This document shows, piece by piece, positions 19,096 through 28,119 of a stretch of 64,000 nt of DNA. A program made the position numbers and the translations under genes. The notes beneath the pieces are model-generated. The model was not told where the DNA came from. It searched no databases and saw nothing but the letters and a program-made list of their open reading frames with translations. The first letter of the stretch is position 1. Each line of letters begins with the position of its first letter. The DNA is from an uncultured Eubacteriales bacterium (lineage in GTDB: Bacteria > Bacillota > Clostridia > TANB77 > CAG-508), in contig CATKWX010000002.1 of NCBI GenBank assembly GCA_949840345.1, forward strand, positions 95,649 through 159,648, written 5' to 3'.

Positions 19096-19650
19096 TTGGA
19101 AGTGAAAGATAAAAAAATATGCGATTATATACGTAACAATGAACTACAAATAGAAAAAGCATTAAAAGATTACACAAATTATGTATATACAATAATAAGA
19201 AAAGCTTGTTCAAAATTACCTAAAGAAGATATAGAAGAAATTAATTTAGATGTGTTTTTAACATTATGGAAAAATCAAAATAAATTAAACACAAATAACA
19301 ATATGTCTTCATACATAGCGGGAATTACCAAAAACCTAATAAAGCAAAAATATAGATTAATAAAAACAAACGACAATATTTTAGACTATGAAGAGCATTT
19401 AGTTTCAACCTTAAATATAGAACTAATGCATTCAAAAAATGAGCAAAATGCAATTATAGTAAATGAATTAAAAAAATTAAAAGAGGAAAAGAGAAGCATA
19501 TTTATTTTATACTACTACGAAGATAAAAGTATAAAGCAAATAAGCTCATTAAAGAAATTATCAGAATCAAAAATAAAAACAGAATTATTTAGGATTAGAA
19601 AAAAATTAGAAGCAGCACTTAAAAAGAAAGGGTATGATTTTTATGAATAA
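19096..19650 (+). CDS. Sigma-70 family (ECF-like) sigma factor
   Basis: The 184-residue protein has a region-2 helix set (DYTNYVYTIIRKACSKL...IEEINLDVFLTLWKN) and a region-4 helix-turn-helix (RSIFILYYYEDKSIKQISS then LSESKIKTELFRIRKKL). TTG 19096 is the likely start, placed 12 nt after AAGGAG; no ATG is available nearby. It overlaps the next gene, whose product is a membrane protein, the typical sigma/anti-sigma layout. Its target genes are unknown. Confidence 0.8.
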   Translation: MEVKDKKICDYIRNNELQIEKALKDYTNYVYTIIRKACSKLPKEDIEEINLDVFLTLWKNQNKLNTNNNMSSYIAGITKNLIKQKYRLIKTNDNILDYEEHLVSTLNIELMHSKNEQNAIIVNELKKLKEEKRSIFILYYYEDKSIKQISSLKKLSESKIKTELFRIRKKLEAALKKKGYDFYE

Positions 19651-20962
19651 TAACGAAAATGACGAAATGCTAGAACAACTAAAGCTAAACATTGCAGCAT
19701 ATAAATTCAAAGAAGAACAAAAGCTAAATACCCTTGAAAATAAAGAAAAAGGGGGGATTTTTTATATGAAAAAGAAAATAATTATGGCAGCATGTGCGTG
19801 CCTTGTGCTAGTATCAGGAATTGTTGCTGCAACAGCAATAAAAAATTCAAAAAGCAGTGATAGAGGACTAGGTGAGGGAGTTGATACTGCAGTAGACAAT
19901 GGCTATATTGCAAATCCAAATGCAGATGGAACGGATTCAAATGCTATAGGAACAAATAAAGAAACAACAGTGGATAACATAAATGCAACGATAAATATAG
20001 AAGATTTTATAATGGATGATGTAAATTTAAGTACACAGATTTTATTTAAATTTGATGATAAAATAAAAGAAGTAGTTAATTTAGACAAAGTAAATGCAAT
20101 AGAGTTAACAGATTTAATAGTAAGAGATGAAGAAAATAAAATAATATATGGTGGGAACAATGAAGAAAGATTTAAGAAATATTGCGAAGAAAACAACATA
20201 AATTATACATTTTGTGAATTTAATGATAACTATATGAACTGCGGAGTAAATTCTTTTAATGTAATGAGAGATAGAGAAAGTAATAGTATAAAAATAATGT
20301 ACAATATGTATACATCTGGTACCTATCCAAAATCAAAGAAATTATATTTTTCATTTGGAAAAATTGAAATGTTAGAATTTAATCCTGAAAGTGCAACACA
20401 AAATAGAGTAATAGTAAATGGAAATTGGGATATTTCTGTAGATGTACCAAAAGAGATGTATACTAGAGCTGATGAATATTATAAAGTAGTAAGTTGCGAT
20501 AATCCGGATTTTGATGTATATACAGCCAAAGTAACAAATACAGGGTTTGAAATAGGTGTAATTATTTCTAATATAGAAAAGCCAGAGGATGATAGAGAAA
20601 AAAGATTAAAGTTTTACTCTTCTTCAGAAGACTATGAGAATGGAAAAATATCAAAAGAGGAACTTGAAGAATTAAAACAATGGTTTGCTTCTGTAAGTAT
20701 GTTATATTATCCAATATCAGTAAGTGAACATAATATAAAAGGAGAAGAAGTTGAGAACTCCTATATAGAAAATGAACAATCAAAGAAATTTTATACTACA
20801 TCTAGTTCATCAAGAAAAGCAAAGACTTATTTTATAGATGGAAATAAATATGATTTTTATGAGACTTTTAGTATGACCAAATATGATATGACAAGCAAAA
20901 TAAAAGTAGTATTATATTATTATGGAATTCCTGTAACAATAAATATGGAAAGGATAAAATAG
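19643..20962 (+). CDS. Membrane protein coupled to the sigma factor, possible anti-sigma factor
   Basis: ATG 19643 overlaps the sigma-factor stop by 8 nt. The first 45 residues are cytoplasmic and helical (DEMLEQLKLNIAAYKFKEEQ), followed by KKK and one membrane segment (about 50-66) and a large external domain of roughly 370 residues with a low-complexity linker. The architecture and coupling suggest an anti-sigma factor with an external sensor domain (DUF4179-like), but no zinc-binding anti-sigma motif is visible, so this is inference. Confidence 0.6.
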   Translation: MNNNENDEMLEQLKLNIAAYKFKEEQKLNTLENKEKGGIFYMKKKIIMAACACLVLVSGIVAATAIKNSKSSDRGLGEGVDTAVDNGYIANPNADGTDSNAIGTNKETTVDNINATINIEDFIMDDVNLSTQILFKFDDKIKEVVNLDKVNAIELTDLIVRDEENKIIYGGNNEERFKKYCEENNINYTFCEFNDNYMNCGVNSFNVMRDRESNSIKIMYNMYTSGTYPKSKKLYFSFGKIEMLEFNPESATQNRVIVNGNWDISVDVPKEMYTRADEYYKVVSCDNPDFDVYTAKVTNTGFEIGVIISNIEKPEDDREKRLKFYSSSEDYENGKISKEELEELKQWFASVSMLYYPISVSEHNIKGEEVENSYIENEQSKKFYTTSSSSRKAKTYFIDGNKYDFYETFSMTKYDMTSKIKVVLYYYGIPVTINMERIK

Positions 20963-20972
20963 TTTTATATAC

Positions 20973-21003
20973 CAATAAAGCTTCCTAAAGGAAGCTTTAT
21001 TGT
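20973..21003 (+). terminator. Terminator after the sigma/anti-sigma pair
   Basis: AAAGCTTCCT and AGGAAGCTTT pair around AA, followed by ATTG. Confidence 0.75.
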
Positions 21004-21033
21004 GAAAGGAAGGGAAAATAAACTCAAATTGGA

Positions 21034-21480
21034 TTAATTACCATTATATATTTCGTGACTGTAGTCTACTTCTCCTTTTCGAGCACTATTATTAGTGTAT
21101 ATGCCTGTGTATATCTGAACTTTTTGACCTACTGTTACGTTAAGAGAAATTGATACATGAGCACGACCAGTAGATGTAACAGTATCTCTTGCTAATACAG
21201 CTCCACTAGTACTACGTACCTCAAGAGTGAATACTGCAGGAGTTGTTGAGTTGTCAGTAGTTGACATCCATGCTCCAACAAGCAATTCTCCAGATACCCC
21301 CATAGTCTTAACCGGAGTTAGGTTATAACCATTAATAGGGAAAGAGGGTTCATACTTAAATTGACTATACCAAGTCTCAACACCTGCTGCCGAAACGGGA
21401 GTAGATGCAATGGAAAGAACCATTGCGCAGATTAAAGCGAGTACGGTAAGAAACCGCATAGATTTTCTTGTAGCTGTCAT
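21034..21480 (-). CDS. Small secreted protein, unknown, imported-looking
   Basis: The 148-residue product has a clear signal peptide (RKSMRFLTVLALICAMVL, cleavage near VSAAG), then a beta-rich domain with repeated Thr/Ser (VFTLEVRSTSGAVLARD, ISLNVTVGQKVQIY) like a small Ig- or lipocalin-like sheet. No family is recognised. One in-frame CGG (plus-strand 21454-21456, residue 9, SMR) reads as Arg in the signal peptide. Codons such as GTA/ACC/GCG and a higher GC content differ from the neighbours, suggesting transfer. Confidence 0.65.
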   Translation of the reverse strand: MTATRKSMRFLTVLALICAMVLSIASTPVSAAGVETWYSQFKYEPSFPINGYNLTPVKTMGVSGELLVGAWMSTTDNSTTPAVFTLEVRSTSGAVLARDTVTSTGRAHVSISLNVTVGQKVQIYTGIYTNNSARKGEVDYSHEIYNGN

Positions 21481-21698
21481 AAAGAACAGCCTCCTTTCAT
21501 AAAGTAAAAAGTTTGTTGCTTGCTTTTGATTTTCCCTTTCCTCTCTTACCCAAAATCATACTAAAATTAATTAGCACAAATTAGGTAGCGACGAATAAAA
21601 TTCATCATACATATACTAACACATTTTTAGACACAATGTTTAGAAAGTGTAAAAAGAAGTAAAAAAGTGTAAAAAAAAGTAAAAAAGGTGGTATAAAA

Positions 21699-22380
21699 AT
21701 GATAAGGACGTTGATTGCAGATGATAATTTACAATTTTCTATAAGTATTATTAATAGTGTAGTAAGTAAAATAGGTGAAATAAAAGTAGACTGTATAACT
21801 AGAGACGGCATTGAAACAATAGACGCTATATCTAAAAATTATTTTGATTTAGTGTTACTAGATTTACAAATGCCTAAAATGAGTGGAATAGAAGTATTAT
21901 CGGAAATAAAAAAATTAGATATTATAAAAATTCCTAAAATAATAATATTATCAGGAGATTTACCATTATTAGAATATGCTAATATTAGTAATATGGTGCG
22001 TGATATAATATTAAAACCAGAAAGTATAGATAATATTTGCAAAAGAATATCACAAATAGTAAATGAAATAAGGTATGAAAAAGACCATCATTTAGTAAAA
22101 AGAAAAGTAATAGAAGATTTACAAAAAATAGGATACAACTTAAAACATAAAGGAACTAGATATATAATTGAAGCCATAATGTACATTTATCGGAAATAAC
22201 AATTTTGAAATGTTACATAATTTAGAAAAAAATGTATATCCATTTATTGCACATAAATATCGTACAACAGTTGCTAATATAAAAACCAATATAGAAAAAG
22301 CAACAAAGGCAATAAAAGGAGAATCATATTTATATCCTAAAGACATTATAACTGAAATAGTTAATGTTTATGCAGCATAA
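21699..22380 (+). CDS. Response regulator with Spo0A-type output domain, +1 shift at CGG
   Basis: Spo0A is the sporulation master regulator; this is a shorter homologue, 226 residues against about 260. The receiver domain shows the acidic pair ADD (7-9) and the phosphoacceptor in LVLLDLQMPKMSG. The output domain begins HKGTRYIIEAIMYIY; there CGG at 22191 interrupts the frame, with TAA two codons later. Skipping C22191 gives GNNNFEMLHNLEKNVYPFIAHKY, the helix-turn-helix core (AHKYRTTVANIKTNIEKA) and a normal end at 22380. Without the skip the DNA-binding domain is lost. It may be the main Spo0A or a paralogue. Confidence 0.85.
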
Positions 22381-22396
22381 AAGTATTATTAAAAAC

Positions 22397-22437
22397 CAAA
22401 GCAGACTTAGGTTAACCTAAATCTACTTTGACTTTGC
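22397..22437. terminator. Hairpin between convergent genes
   Basis: AGCAGACTTAGGTT and AACCTAAATCTACTTTG pair imperfectly, followed by T-rich sequence; suited to end both the Spo0A-like gene and the converging small gene. Confidence 0.65.
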
Positions 22438-22716
22438 TTATTTCTGAAAAACAATTAGTGGTGGCGAAACAATAGAATCTTTTGTTAAATACTTTGTCAT
22501 GCCTGATCCAGAGAGATAGACGGCTGAAACACGTATTGAATCCTTTTTGTGCTTTTTTGTCCAAGCGCTTGTAATTGTTTTTGCAATTGTCTCAACGTCC
22601 TTACTCATTGGATTGTTTTGGTCAAGCCGTACCATGCAGCGTTTTTCAAATTTTCTTACACCAAAAAATGTTTTCCGAATAACAGAAAATGTCACGTCGT
22701 AAAGTAAATATCTCAT
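22438..22716 (-). CDS. Small protein of unknown function, paralogue of 18511-18732
   Basis: The 92-residue product begins MRYLLYDVTFSVIRKTF and is basic. It shares start, layout and leader with the 73-residue gene at 18511-18732. Two in-frame CGG codons (plus-strand 22627-22629 and 22675-22677) read naturally as Arg, in VIRKT and MVRLD. If CGG always caused a shift, this gene would be broken twice, so it is either untranslated in this host, newly arrived, or read with some residual tRNA. No known domain. Confidence 0.6.
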   Translation of the reverse strand: MRYLLYDVTFSVIRKTFFGVRKFEKRCMVRLDQNNPMSKDVETIAKTITSAWTKKHKKDSIRVSAVYLSGSGMTKYLTKDSIVSPPLIVFQK

Positions 22717-22813
22717 TTAGTCCTCCTTAGAGTTGTATAGCCATATATTGGCTAGAAAGTGGTTATAAGGAAAATTTGTATCTCCTTACAAAATAACGTA
22801 TATATTAAAATTA
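22717..22813 (-). promoter_or_regulatory. Leader conserved with the one at 18733-18826
   Basis: Minus-strand order is TTTTGTAAGGAGATACAAAT, a short inverted repeat around TAGCCAATATATGGCTA, then AGGAGG. It aligns with the leader of the paralogue over about 75 nt, including an internal AAGGAG that precedes no obvious start codon. Confidence 0.55.
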
Positions 22814-22840
22814 TATCAAAAATAGACTTAAAAGTCAAAA

Positions 22841-23281
22841 TTAATTCTCTTCTATTATTGCTTTGCAAATTAAACCATTGTTATTATATTCAAAGCTTAC
22901 AGAATATGAGTTAGTGTTTTTTATGTTGCTAGAATCTATAACCTTGGTTCCATTAATAATTAAATCTACTTTTCCAATTGAACTATGTTCATTTGAATGA
23001 AGAATAGTTTGTATTAATGATTCTACTCGGTTTCCTTCTATATTATTTCCAACATAAAAATCAAAATTAGAATTGAATATAGATTTTTCTTGTTCAGTCA
23101 TTTTATTTACATCGCTAATAGGAGTAGGACTATGGCTTATAGTAACTTCACTAGTTGGAGTTGCATCATTTGCTAGATTATTCTCCTTATTTTCTTTTTT
23201 ATAATTTAAAACAACAACAGTAGCAATTATGCCTATTATAACTATGGCTATTAATGTAAATATAATTACTTTTTTCTTCAT
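22841..23281 (-). CDS. Membrane-anchored protein, unknown
   Basis: The 146-residue product has a basic N-terminus (MKKK), one membrane segment (about 5-27), a Ser/Thr/Pro linker (DATPTSEVTISHSPTP) and a compact C-terminal external domain of about 85 residues ending SVSFEYNNNGLICKAIIEEN. AGGAGG precedes ATG 23281. No family recognised; it stands alone between an accessory gene and ytaF. Confidence 0.65.
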   Translation of the reverse strand: MKKKVIIFTLIAIVIIGIIATVVVLNYKKENKENNLANDATPTSEVTISHSPTPISDVNKMTEQEKSIFNSNFDFYVGNNIEGNRVESLIQTILHSNEHSSIGKVDLIINGTKVIDSSNIKNTNSYSVSFEYNNNGLICKAIIEEN

Positions 23282-23304
23282 ATGTGTTCCTCCTAATTTT
23301 ATAG

Positions 23305-23396
23305 TGCGGCAAGCCTAAGGATGCTAGCCCCTACATCGAAATTTAAATGAATTTGCATCATTCTTTGGAGGAACGGCGACGACGCCGTTCCCTACA
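23305..23396. repeat. Two REP-like hairpins
   Basis: One copy at 23305-23336 ends GCCCCTACAT (minus orientation, degenerate stem); one at 23369-23396 reads GGAACGGCG/CGCCGTTCCCTACA with a clean stem. They fill the 199-nt gap between the neighbouring genes. Confidence 0.7.
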
Positions 23397-23480
23397 ATAA
23401 TTCTACACTATTCATTCGGAAATTTCTCCGTAGATAATCTCCCGTATATTATATATTAACAAAAATTCTAAATCAATACA

Positions 23481-24163
23481 TTAAATAAATAGTTTATATA
23501 TTCCAATTAGAATTAGCAAAATTCCAGAAATTATAGACCAAATATTCTTTGGTAGCTTTATAGTAGAAACTATTTTCTTTCCTAGGAAGCTTCCAAGCGA
23601 TAAAAATATTAATTGAAAACCTGCAACAAAAACTGGAAACATAATAGAATTTAAGCCTACAATGCTTCCGCCAATTCCAATACCAATTGAATCTAAGGAA
23701 AGTGCAATTCCGAAGATATATTGCCTCTTTTAAATCTATTCTTTTAGACCCATCTAAATCCGATGAAATCGGGTCACGAATAATTTTAATAGTAATTCCC
23801 AAAGACTTTATTATAAAATTATAATTTCTTTTATTGACTGACATATTACATACTGTAGGGAACGAGACCAAAGTCGTTCCGAATCTTGATTTTATCCTTT
23901 TTATCAAAACTCTGATAAATAATCCAAATTCCAAGGAAAACTAAAATAAATATACCAATATAATTTGCAAAGCTACTAGGAAGAATTGTACAAATTAAGC
24001 CTCCTATAAACACTGCAAGAGAGGTAATTAAAATAGATATAATAAATAATATAATTTTTGAAAAGAAGTATATTTTTGTATTCCTAATTCCATATGTAAT
24101 ACCAATTCCTAAAGAATCAATACTTACAGAAATAGCAAGAAGAATATAGTTAATCACAAACAA
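23481..24163 (-). CDS. ytaF: Sporulation membrane protein YtaF with two +1 shifts at CGG
   Basis: YtaF is a MntP-like integral membrane protein linked to sporulation. ATG 24163 starts ILLAISVSIDSLGIGITYGIR, the first of two homologous halves. Two in-frame CGG codons follow (plus-strand 23879-23881 and 23710-23712). Skipping the C at 23881 and again at 23712 gives one 226-residue frame: KIKI-GTTLVSF..., IIRDPISSDLDGSKRIDLKEAIYL, then GIALSLDSIGIGIGGSI, the second half, and an end at 23481. The first site is the first base of a REP-like hairpin lying inside the gene in a variable cytoplasmic loop. Both sites restore Gly. Confidence 0.85.
23854..23881 (-). repeat. REP-like hairpin embedded in ytaF
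   Basis: TGTAGGGAACGA...TCGTTCCG, 28 nt, is the same family as the intergenic copies at 34243, 39206, 39349 and 58077. In the coding direction it begins with CGG; skipping that C leaves 27 nt, nine codons, so the insertion is in frame only if the C is skipped. Confidence 0.85.
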
Positions 24164-24291
24164 AACCTCCCATAAATCAATATACTACATAATATGTAAA
24201 CTAGTAAAAATTGTTGAATAAATGAGAGCATATTTTTAGTACAAGCACATATATATTAATATATATAATTTGAAAGGAAGAGTGAATAATT

Positions 24292-26967
24292 ATGTGGCAT
24301 ACAAAAGCTATTTCAGAGATACGAAGGGAAACTAAAACTAATTTAAAATATGGTATTGATTCAAGAGAAGTAGAACAAAGAAAACAATTATATGGAGTAA
24401 ATAAAATAGAAGAACAAAAGAAAAAAAGTTTATTGCTTAGATTCATAGAGCAATTTAATGATTTTATGATAATTACATTAATTGTAGCAGCAATAATATC
24501 AAGTGTAACTGCATATATGCAAGGAACTAATGATTACATAGATTCTATAATAATAGTAGCAATTGTAGTATTTAATGCATTTTTAGGGCTAATACAAGAA
24601 AGTAAAGCAGAAAAGGCGTTAGAAGCTTTAAAAAAACTATCAGCACCAACAGCCAAAGTAAAGAGGGATAATAAAATATTAGATATTCCAAGTGAAGAGG
24701 TTGTAGTAGGAGATATATTAATATTAGAGTCAGGTGCATTTGTTCCAGCAGACTGTAGATTAATAGATGCATTTAATTTAAAAGTAGAAGAATCTGCTTT
24801 AACTGGAGAAACAGTTCCAGTACAAAAAGATGCAAATGTAGTATTAGCGCCAAACACAGTATTAGGTGATATGGTTAATATGGCTTTTGCTACAACTATA
24901 GTTACAAACGGACATGCCGAAGCTATTGTAACAGATGTTGGAATGAATACAAAAGTGGGACAAATTGCTAAAATGATAATGGTAGATGAGTCTCCAGAAA
25001 CACCACTTCAACAAAAGTTAGGAGAAGTAGGAAAAAAACTGGGATTAGTAGCTCTTTTAATTTGTTTTGTAATATTTATAATTGGGTTACTAAAAAGAAT
25101 TCCACCAATAGAAATGTTTATGACCTCTGTTGGATTAGCTGTTGCTGCAATTCCAGAAGGATTACCTGCAATAGTAACAATAATGTTATCTATTGGAGTT
25201 ACAAAAATGGCTAGAAAAAATGCAATAATAAGAAAATTACCTGCAGTAGAAACATTAGGTAGTAGTACTGTAATATGTTCAGATAAAACAGGAACACTAA
25301 CTCAAAATAAAATGGAGGTAGTAGAATTAAGAGATACATTTGGGGATATGGATTTACAAAATCGAGATGTGAGTAGTCAGAGGAAAACAAGAAGACTAAT
25401 TTTAAGACTTGCCTCAATGTGTACAGATGTACATATACAAACTAAGGCAAATGAGTATGTTGCAGTAGGAGAACCAACTGAAGTTGCAATAGTAAATGCT
25501 GGTTTAAAAATAGATGAAAATAAAGATAAATTATATAGCCAAATGGAAAGAATAAATGAAATTCCATTTGATTCTACTAGAAAATTAATGACAACTATTC
25601 ATAAAATGGGAGATAAATATAGAATTATAACAAAAGGTGCACCAGATGTTTTAGTAAAAAGATGTAGTAAATTCTATGATAATGGAACTGAAAATAATCT
25701 AACAGAAGAAGAAATTCAACACATAAATAAAAACAATACTAATATGGCTGAAAAAGCACTAAGAGTGATTGCTGTTGCTTATGCAGATGTGGATACGATT
25801 CCAACAACAATAGATACATTTACAATAGAGAAAAATTTAACTTTTGTAGGTTTAATAGGAATGATAGATCCACCAAGAGTTGGTGTAAAAGAAGCAGTAG
25901 AAACTTGTAGAAGAGCAGGAATAAAAACTGTTATGATTACAGGTGACCACATAATAACTGCAAAAGCTATTGCAAGAGAATTGGGAATATTAAGACAAAC
26001 AGATAAAGCAATTACAGGAGCTGAGTTAGACAAAATACCACAGGATAGATTAGAAAAGGAAATAAGAAGTTATTCTGTATTTGCGAGAGTATCTCCAGAG
26101 CATAAAGTAAGAATAGTAAAAGCCTTTAGAGCAAACGGAGAAATTGTTGCAATGACTGGAGACGGGGTAAATGATGCGCCTGCGCTTAAAAATGCAGACA
26201 TAGGAGTAGCTATGGGTCTAAACGGAACAGATGTTGCAAAAAATGCATCAGATATGATATTAACAGATGATAATTTTGTAACTATAACAGAAGCTGTAAA
26301 AACAGGGAGACATATATATGATAATATTAAAAAAGCAGTGCATTTCTTAATTGCAACAAATGTAGGAGAAATAGTAACAATATTTGTTGGACTACTGCTA
26401 GGAATAGAAAGTCCACTACTTGCAATACATTTATTATGGATTAATTTGGTAACAGATTCCTTCCCAGCTATAGCGCTTGGACTAGAGCCAATGGATAAGC
26501 AAATAATGCAGAAAAAGCCAAGAGATACTAAGAAGGGACTATTTTCAGATGGATTATGGGGAAAAATACTTGTAGAAGGTACAATGATAGGAATTTTAAC
26601 TTTACTTTCATTTAGTATTGGAAATAATCTATATGGGCTAGAGGTAGGAAGAACAATGGCTTTTGTATCGTTAAGTATGTTAGAATTAATACATAGCTTT
26701 AATATAAGAAGTGAAGAATCAATATTTAAAATAGGAGTATTTACAAATAAATACTTAATAGGTGCACTAATTTTAGGTGCGCTACTACAAGTAGTTGTAA
26801 TAGCAATACCAGTTTTAGCAAATATATTTGATGTAGTGGCTCTAAATAGCACACAATGGATTTATACAATATTAATCTCAATATCTCCATTAATTATAAT
26901 GGAATTACAAAAGAAATTAAACGATTTTAAATTCGGGAAGGTAGTGTATACAAAGAGTAAAATATAA
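24292..26967 (+). CDS. P-type cation-transporting ATPase (Ca2+ type)
   Basis: The 891-residue protein has the P-ATPase phosphorylation site CSDKTGTLTQNKME (about residue 330), TGES-type actuator motif ALTGETVPV, the membrane motif AAIPEGLP, KGAPDVL in the nucleotide domain, TGDHIITA and GDGVNDAPALKNADIG in the P domain, and an extended C-terminal set of four to six helices. The IPEGLP motif and length match type II calcium ATPases of the SERCA/PMCA group, probably exporting Ca2+ from the cytoplasm. A monocistronic unit ended by a long palindrome. Confidence 0.92.
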   Translation: MWHTKAISEIRRETKTNLKYGIDSREVEQRKQLYGVNKIEEQKKKSLLLRFIEQFNDFMIITLIVAAIISSVTAYMQGTNDYIDSIIIVAIVVFNAFLGLIQESKAEKALEALKKLSAPTAKVKRDNKILDIPSEEVVVGDILILESGAFVPADCRLIDAFNLKVEESALTGETVPVQKDANVVLAPNTVLGDMVNMAFATTIVTNGHAEAIVTDVGMNTKVGQIAKMIMVDESPETPLQQKLGEVGKKLGLVALLICFVIFIIGLLKRIPPIEMFMTSVGLAVAAIPEGLPAIVTIMLSIGVTKMARKNAIIRKLPAVETLGSSTVICSDKTGTLTQNKMEVVELRDTFGDMDLQNRDVSSQRKTRRLILRLASMCTDVHIQTKANEYVAVGEPTEVAIVNAGLKIDENKDKLYSQMERINEIPFDSTRKLMTTIHKMGDKYRIITKGAPDVLVKRCSKFYDNGTENNLTEEEIQHINKNNTNMAEKALRVIAVAYADVDTIPTTIDTFTIEKNLTFVGLIGMIDPPRVGVKEAVETCRRAGIKTVMITGDHIITAKAIARELGILRQTDKAITGAELDKIPQDRLEKEIRSYSVFARVSPEHKVRIVKAFRANGEIVAMTGDGVNDAPALKNADIGVAMGLNGTDVAKNASDMILTDDNFVTITEAVKTGRHIYDNIKKAVHFLIATNVGEIVTIFVGLLLGIESPLLAIHLLWINLVTDSFPAIALGLEPMDKQIMQKKPRDTKKGLFSDGLWGKILVEGTMIGILTLLSFSIGNNLYGLEVGRTMAFVSLSMLELIHSFNIRSEESIFKIGVFTNKYLIGALILGALLQVVVIAIPVLANIFDVVALNSTQWIYTILISISPLIIMELQKKLNDFKFGKVVYTKSKI

Positions 26968-26968
26968 T

Positions 26969-27015
26969 GCAATATAATATATATAATTTTTTAAAATTAT
27001 ATATATTATATTGCT
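26969..27015 (+). terminator. Long AT-rich palindrome after the ATPase gene
   Basis: GCAATATAATATATATAATT and its perfect complement pair around TTTTAA. The arms resemble those that surround the MITE at 52183-52324, so this looks like an unoccupied version of such a site. Confidence 0.7.
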
Positions 27016-27044
27016 AATAAAATGTATTTATTATAAAATAATAA

Positions 27045-27069
27045 TGTAGGGGCGACCATTGGTCGTCCG
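27045..27069. repeat. REP-like hairpin
   Basis: TGTAGGGGCGACC/GGTCGTCCG with a perfect short stem, 20 nt before the deoD start. Confidence 0.8.
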
Positions 27070-27089
27070 TATTAAAGGAGAGTGAAAAT

Positions 27090-27803
27090 ATGTCATTACA
27101 TAACGAAGCAAAAAAGGAAGATATAGAAAAAATAGTAATAATGCCAGGAGACCCATTAAGGGCTAAATATATTGCAGAAAATTTCTTAACAGGAGCAAAG
27201 CTAGTAAATTCAATAAGAGGGATGTATGCATATACAGGTATGTATAAAGATAAAAAAGTAACAGTAATGGCACATGGCATGGGCATGGCAAGTATGGGAA
27301 TATATTGTTATGAATTATATAAATTTTATGATGTAGAAACAATAATAAGAGTAGGTTCTTGTGGAGCATATAAAGATGAACTTAATTTGCTAGATACTAT
27401 ATTAGTAGAAAAGGTATACACTGAAAGTAATTTCGCATATAGCTATAACAATGAAGTTGTGAAAGAAGCATATGCAACTGCAAAAATAAATGAATTAATA
27501 GAAAAAACAGCAAAAGAAAATAATATAGAATATAAGAAAACAAACATATTTTGTACAGACGGATTTGACCCATATATAGCAGATTTGCAAGTGCTATTAA
27601 ATAGACTTCCAAAAGATATAACAGCGTCTGAAATGGAGTCCTTTGCACTTTTTTATATGGCAAAAATGCTAAATAAAAATGCAGCATGTTTATTAACAGT
27701 AGTAGACTCTTTATATGATAAAAAGAATTTGTCAGCAGGAGAAAGGCAAACATCATTAAATAATATGATAACATTAGCACTTGAAACTGCAAGAAAAATG
27801 TAA
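27090..27803 (+). CDS. deoD: Purine-nucleoside phosphorylase, DeoD type
   Basis: DeoD cleaves purine (deoxy)nucleosides with phosphate to base and ribose-1-phosphate in salvage. The 237-residue product has MPGDPLRAKYIAENFL, VMAHGMGMASMGIYCYEL, the phosphate/ribose region IIRVGSCGAY and the Glu-Met-Glu motif SEMESFALFYMA, all typical of the hexameric DeoD family; length is normal. AAAGGAG precedes ATG 27090. Probably monocistronic. Confidence 0.93.
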   Translation: MSLHNEAKKEDIEKIVIMPGDPLRAKYIAENFLTGAKLVNSIRGMYAYTGMYKDKKVTVMAHGMGMASMGIYCYELYKFYDVETIIRVGSCGAYKDELNLLDTILVEKVYTESNFAYSYNNEVVKEAYATAKINELIEKTAKENNIEYKKTNIFCTDGFDPYIADLQVLLNRLPKDITASEMESFALFYMAKMLNKNAACLLTVVDSLYDKKNLSAGERQTSLNNMITLALETARKM

Positions 27804-27860
27804 AAGTATAATTTTTGCATAACAAAATAAAAAACACACAAAATAAATTTGGTGATTTAA

Positions 27861-28109
27861 ATGAAAATTTCTTGGTTAAAATTAAAGGATGATAACAATA
27901 GTTTTAGAATATTTAAAAATATAGGCTTTGATGTTTATGATGTAGAAGATGTAGAAGATACTGATAAAAGAATACAAGAGTTGGTAAATAATCATTATAA
28001 AACAATTGTGTTAACAAACGAACTTGCAGGGTTTTCAGAAGATATAATAAAAAGATATAATAAATCTCAAAATGTAAATATTATTATTGCTAATAGCAAA
28101 CATGAATAA
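27861..28109 (+). CDS. Small V-ATPase subunit F-like protein
   Basis: The 82-residue product (FRIFKNIGFDVYDVEDVED..., KTIVLTNELAGFSEDIIKRY) has the order of secondary structures and the Leu-Thr-Asn/Glu-Glu signature of V/A-type ATP synthase subunit F, but no other ATPase subunit gene is nearby, and it is shorter than usual subunit F at the C-terminus. It may be a stand-alone relative. GGTGAT precedes ATG 27861. Function unknown. Confidence 0.45.
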   Translation: MKISWLKLKDDNNSFRIFKNIGFDVYDVEDVEDTDKRIQELVNNHYKTIVLTNELAGFSEDIIKRYNKSQNVNIIIANSKHE

Positions 28110-28119
28110 CAATAGAAAA

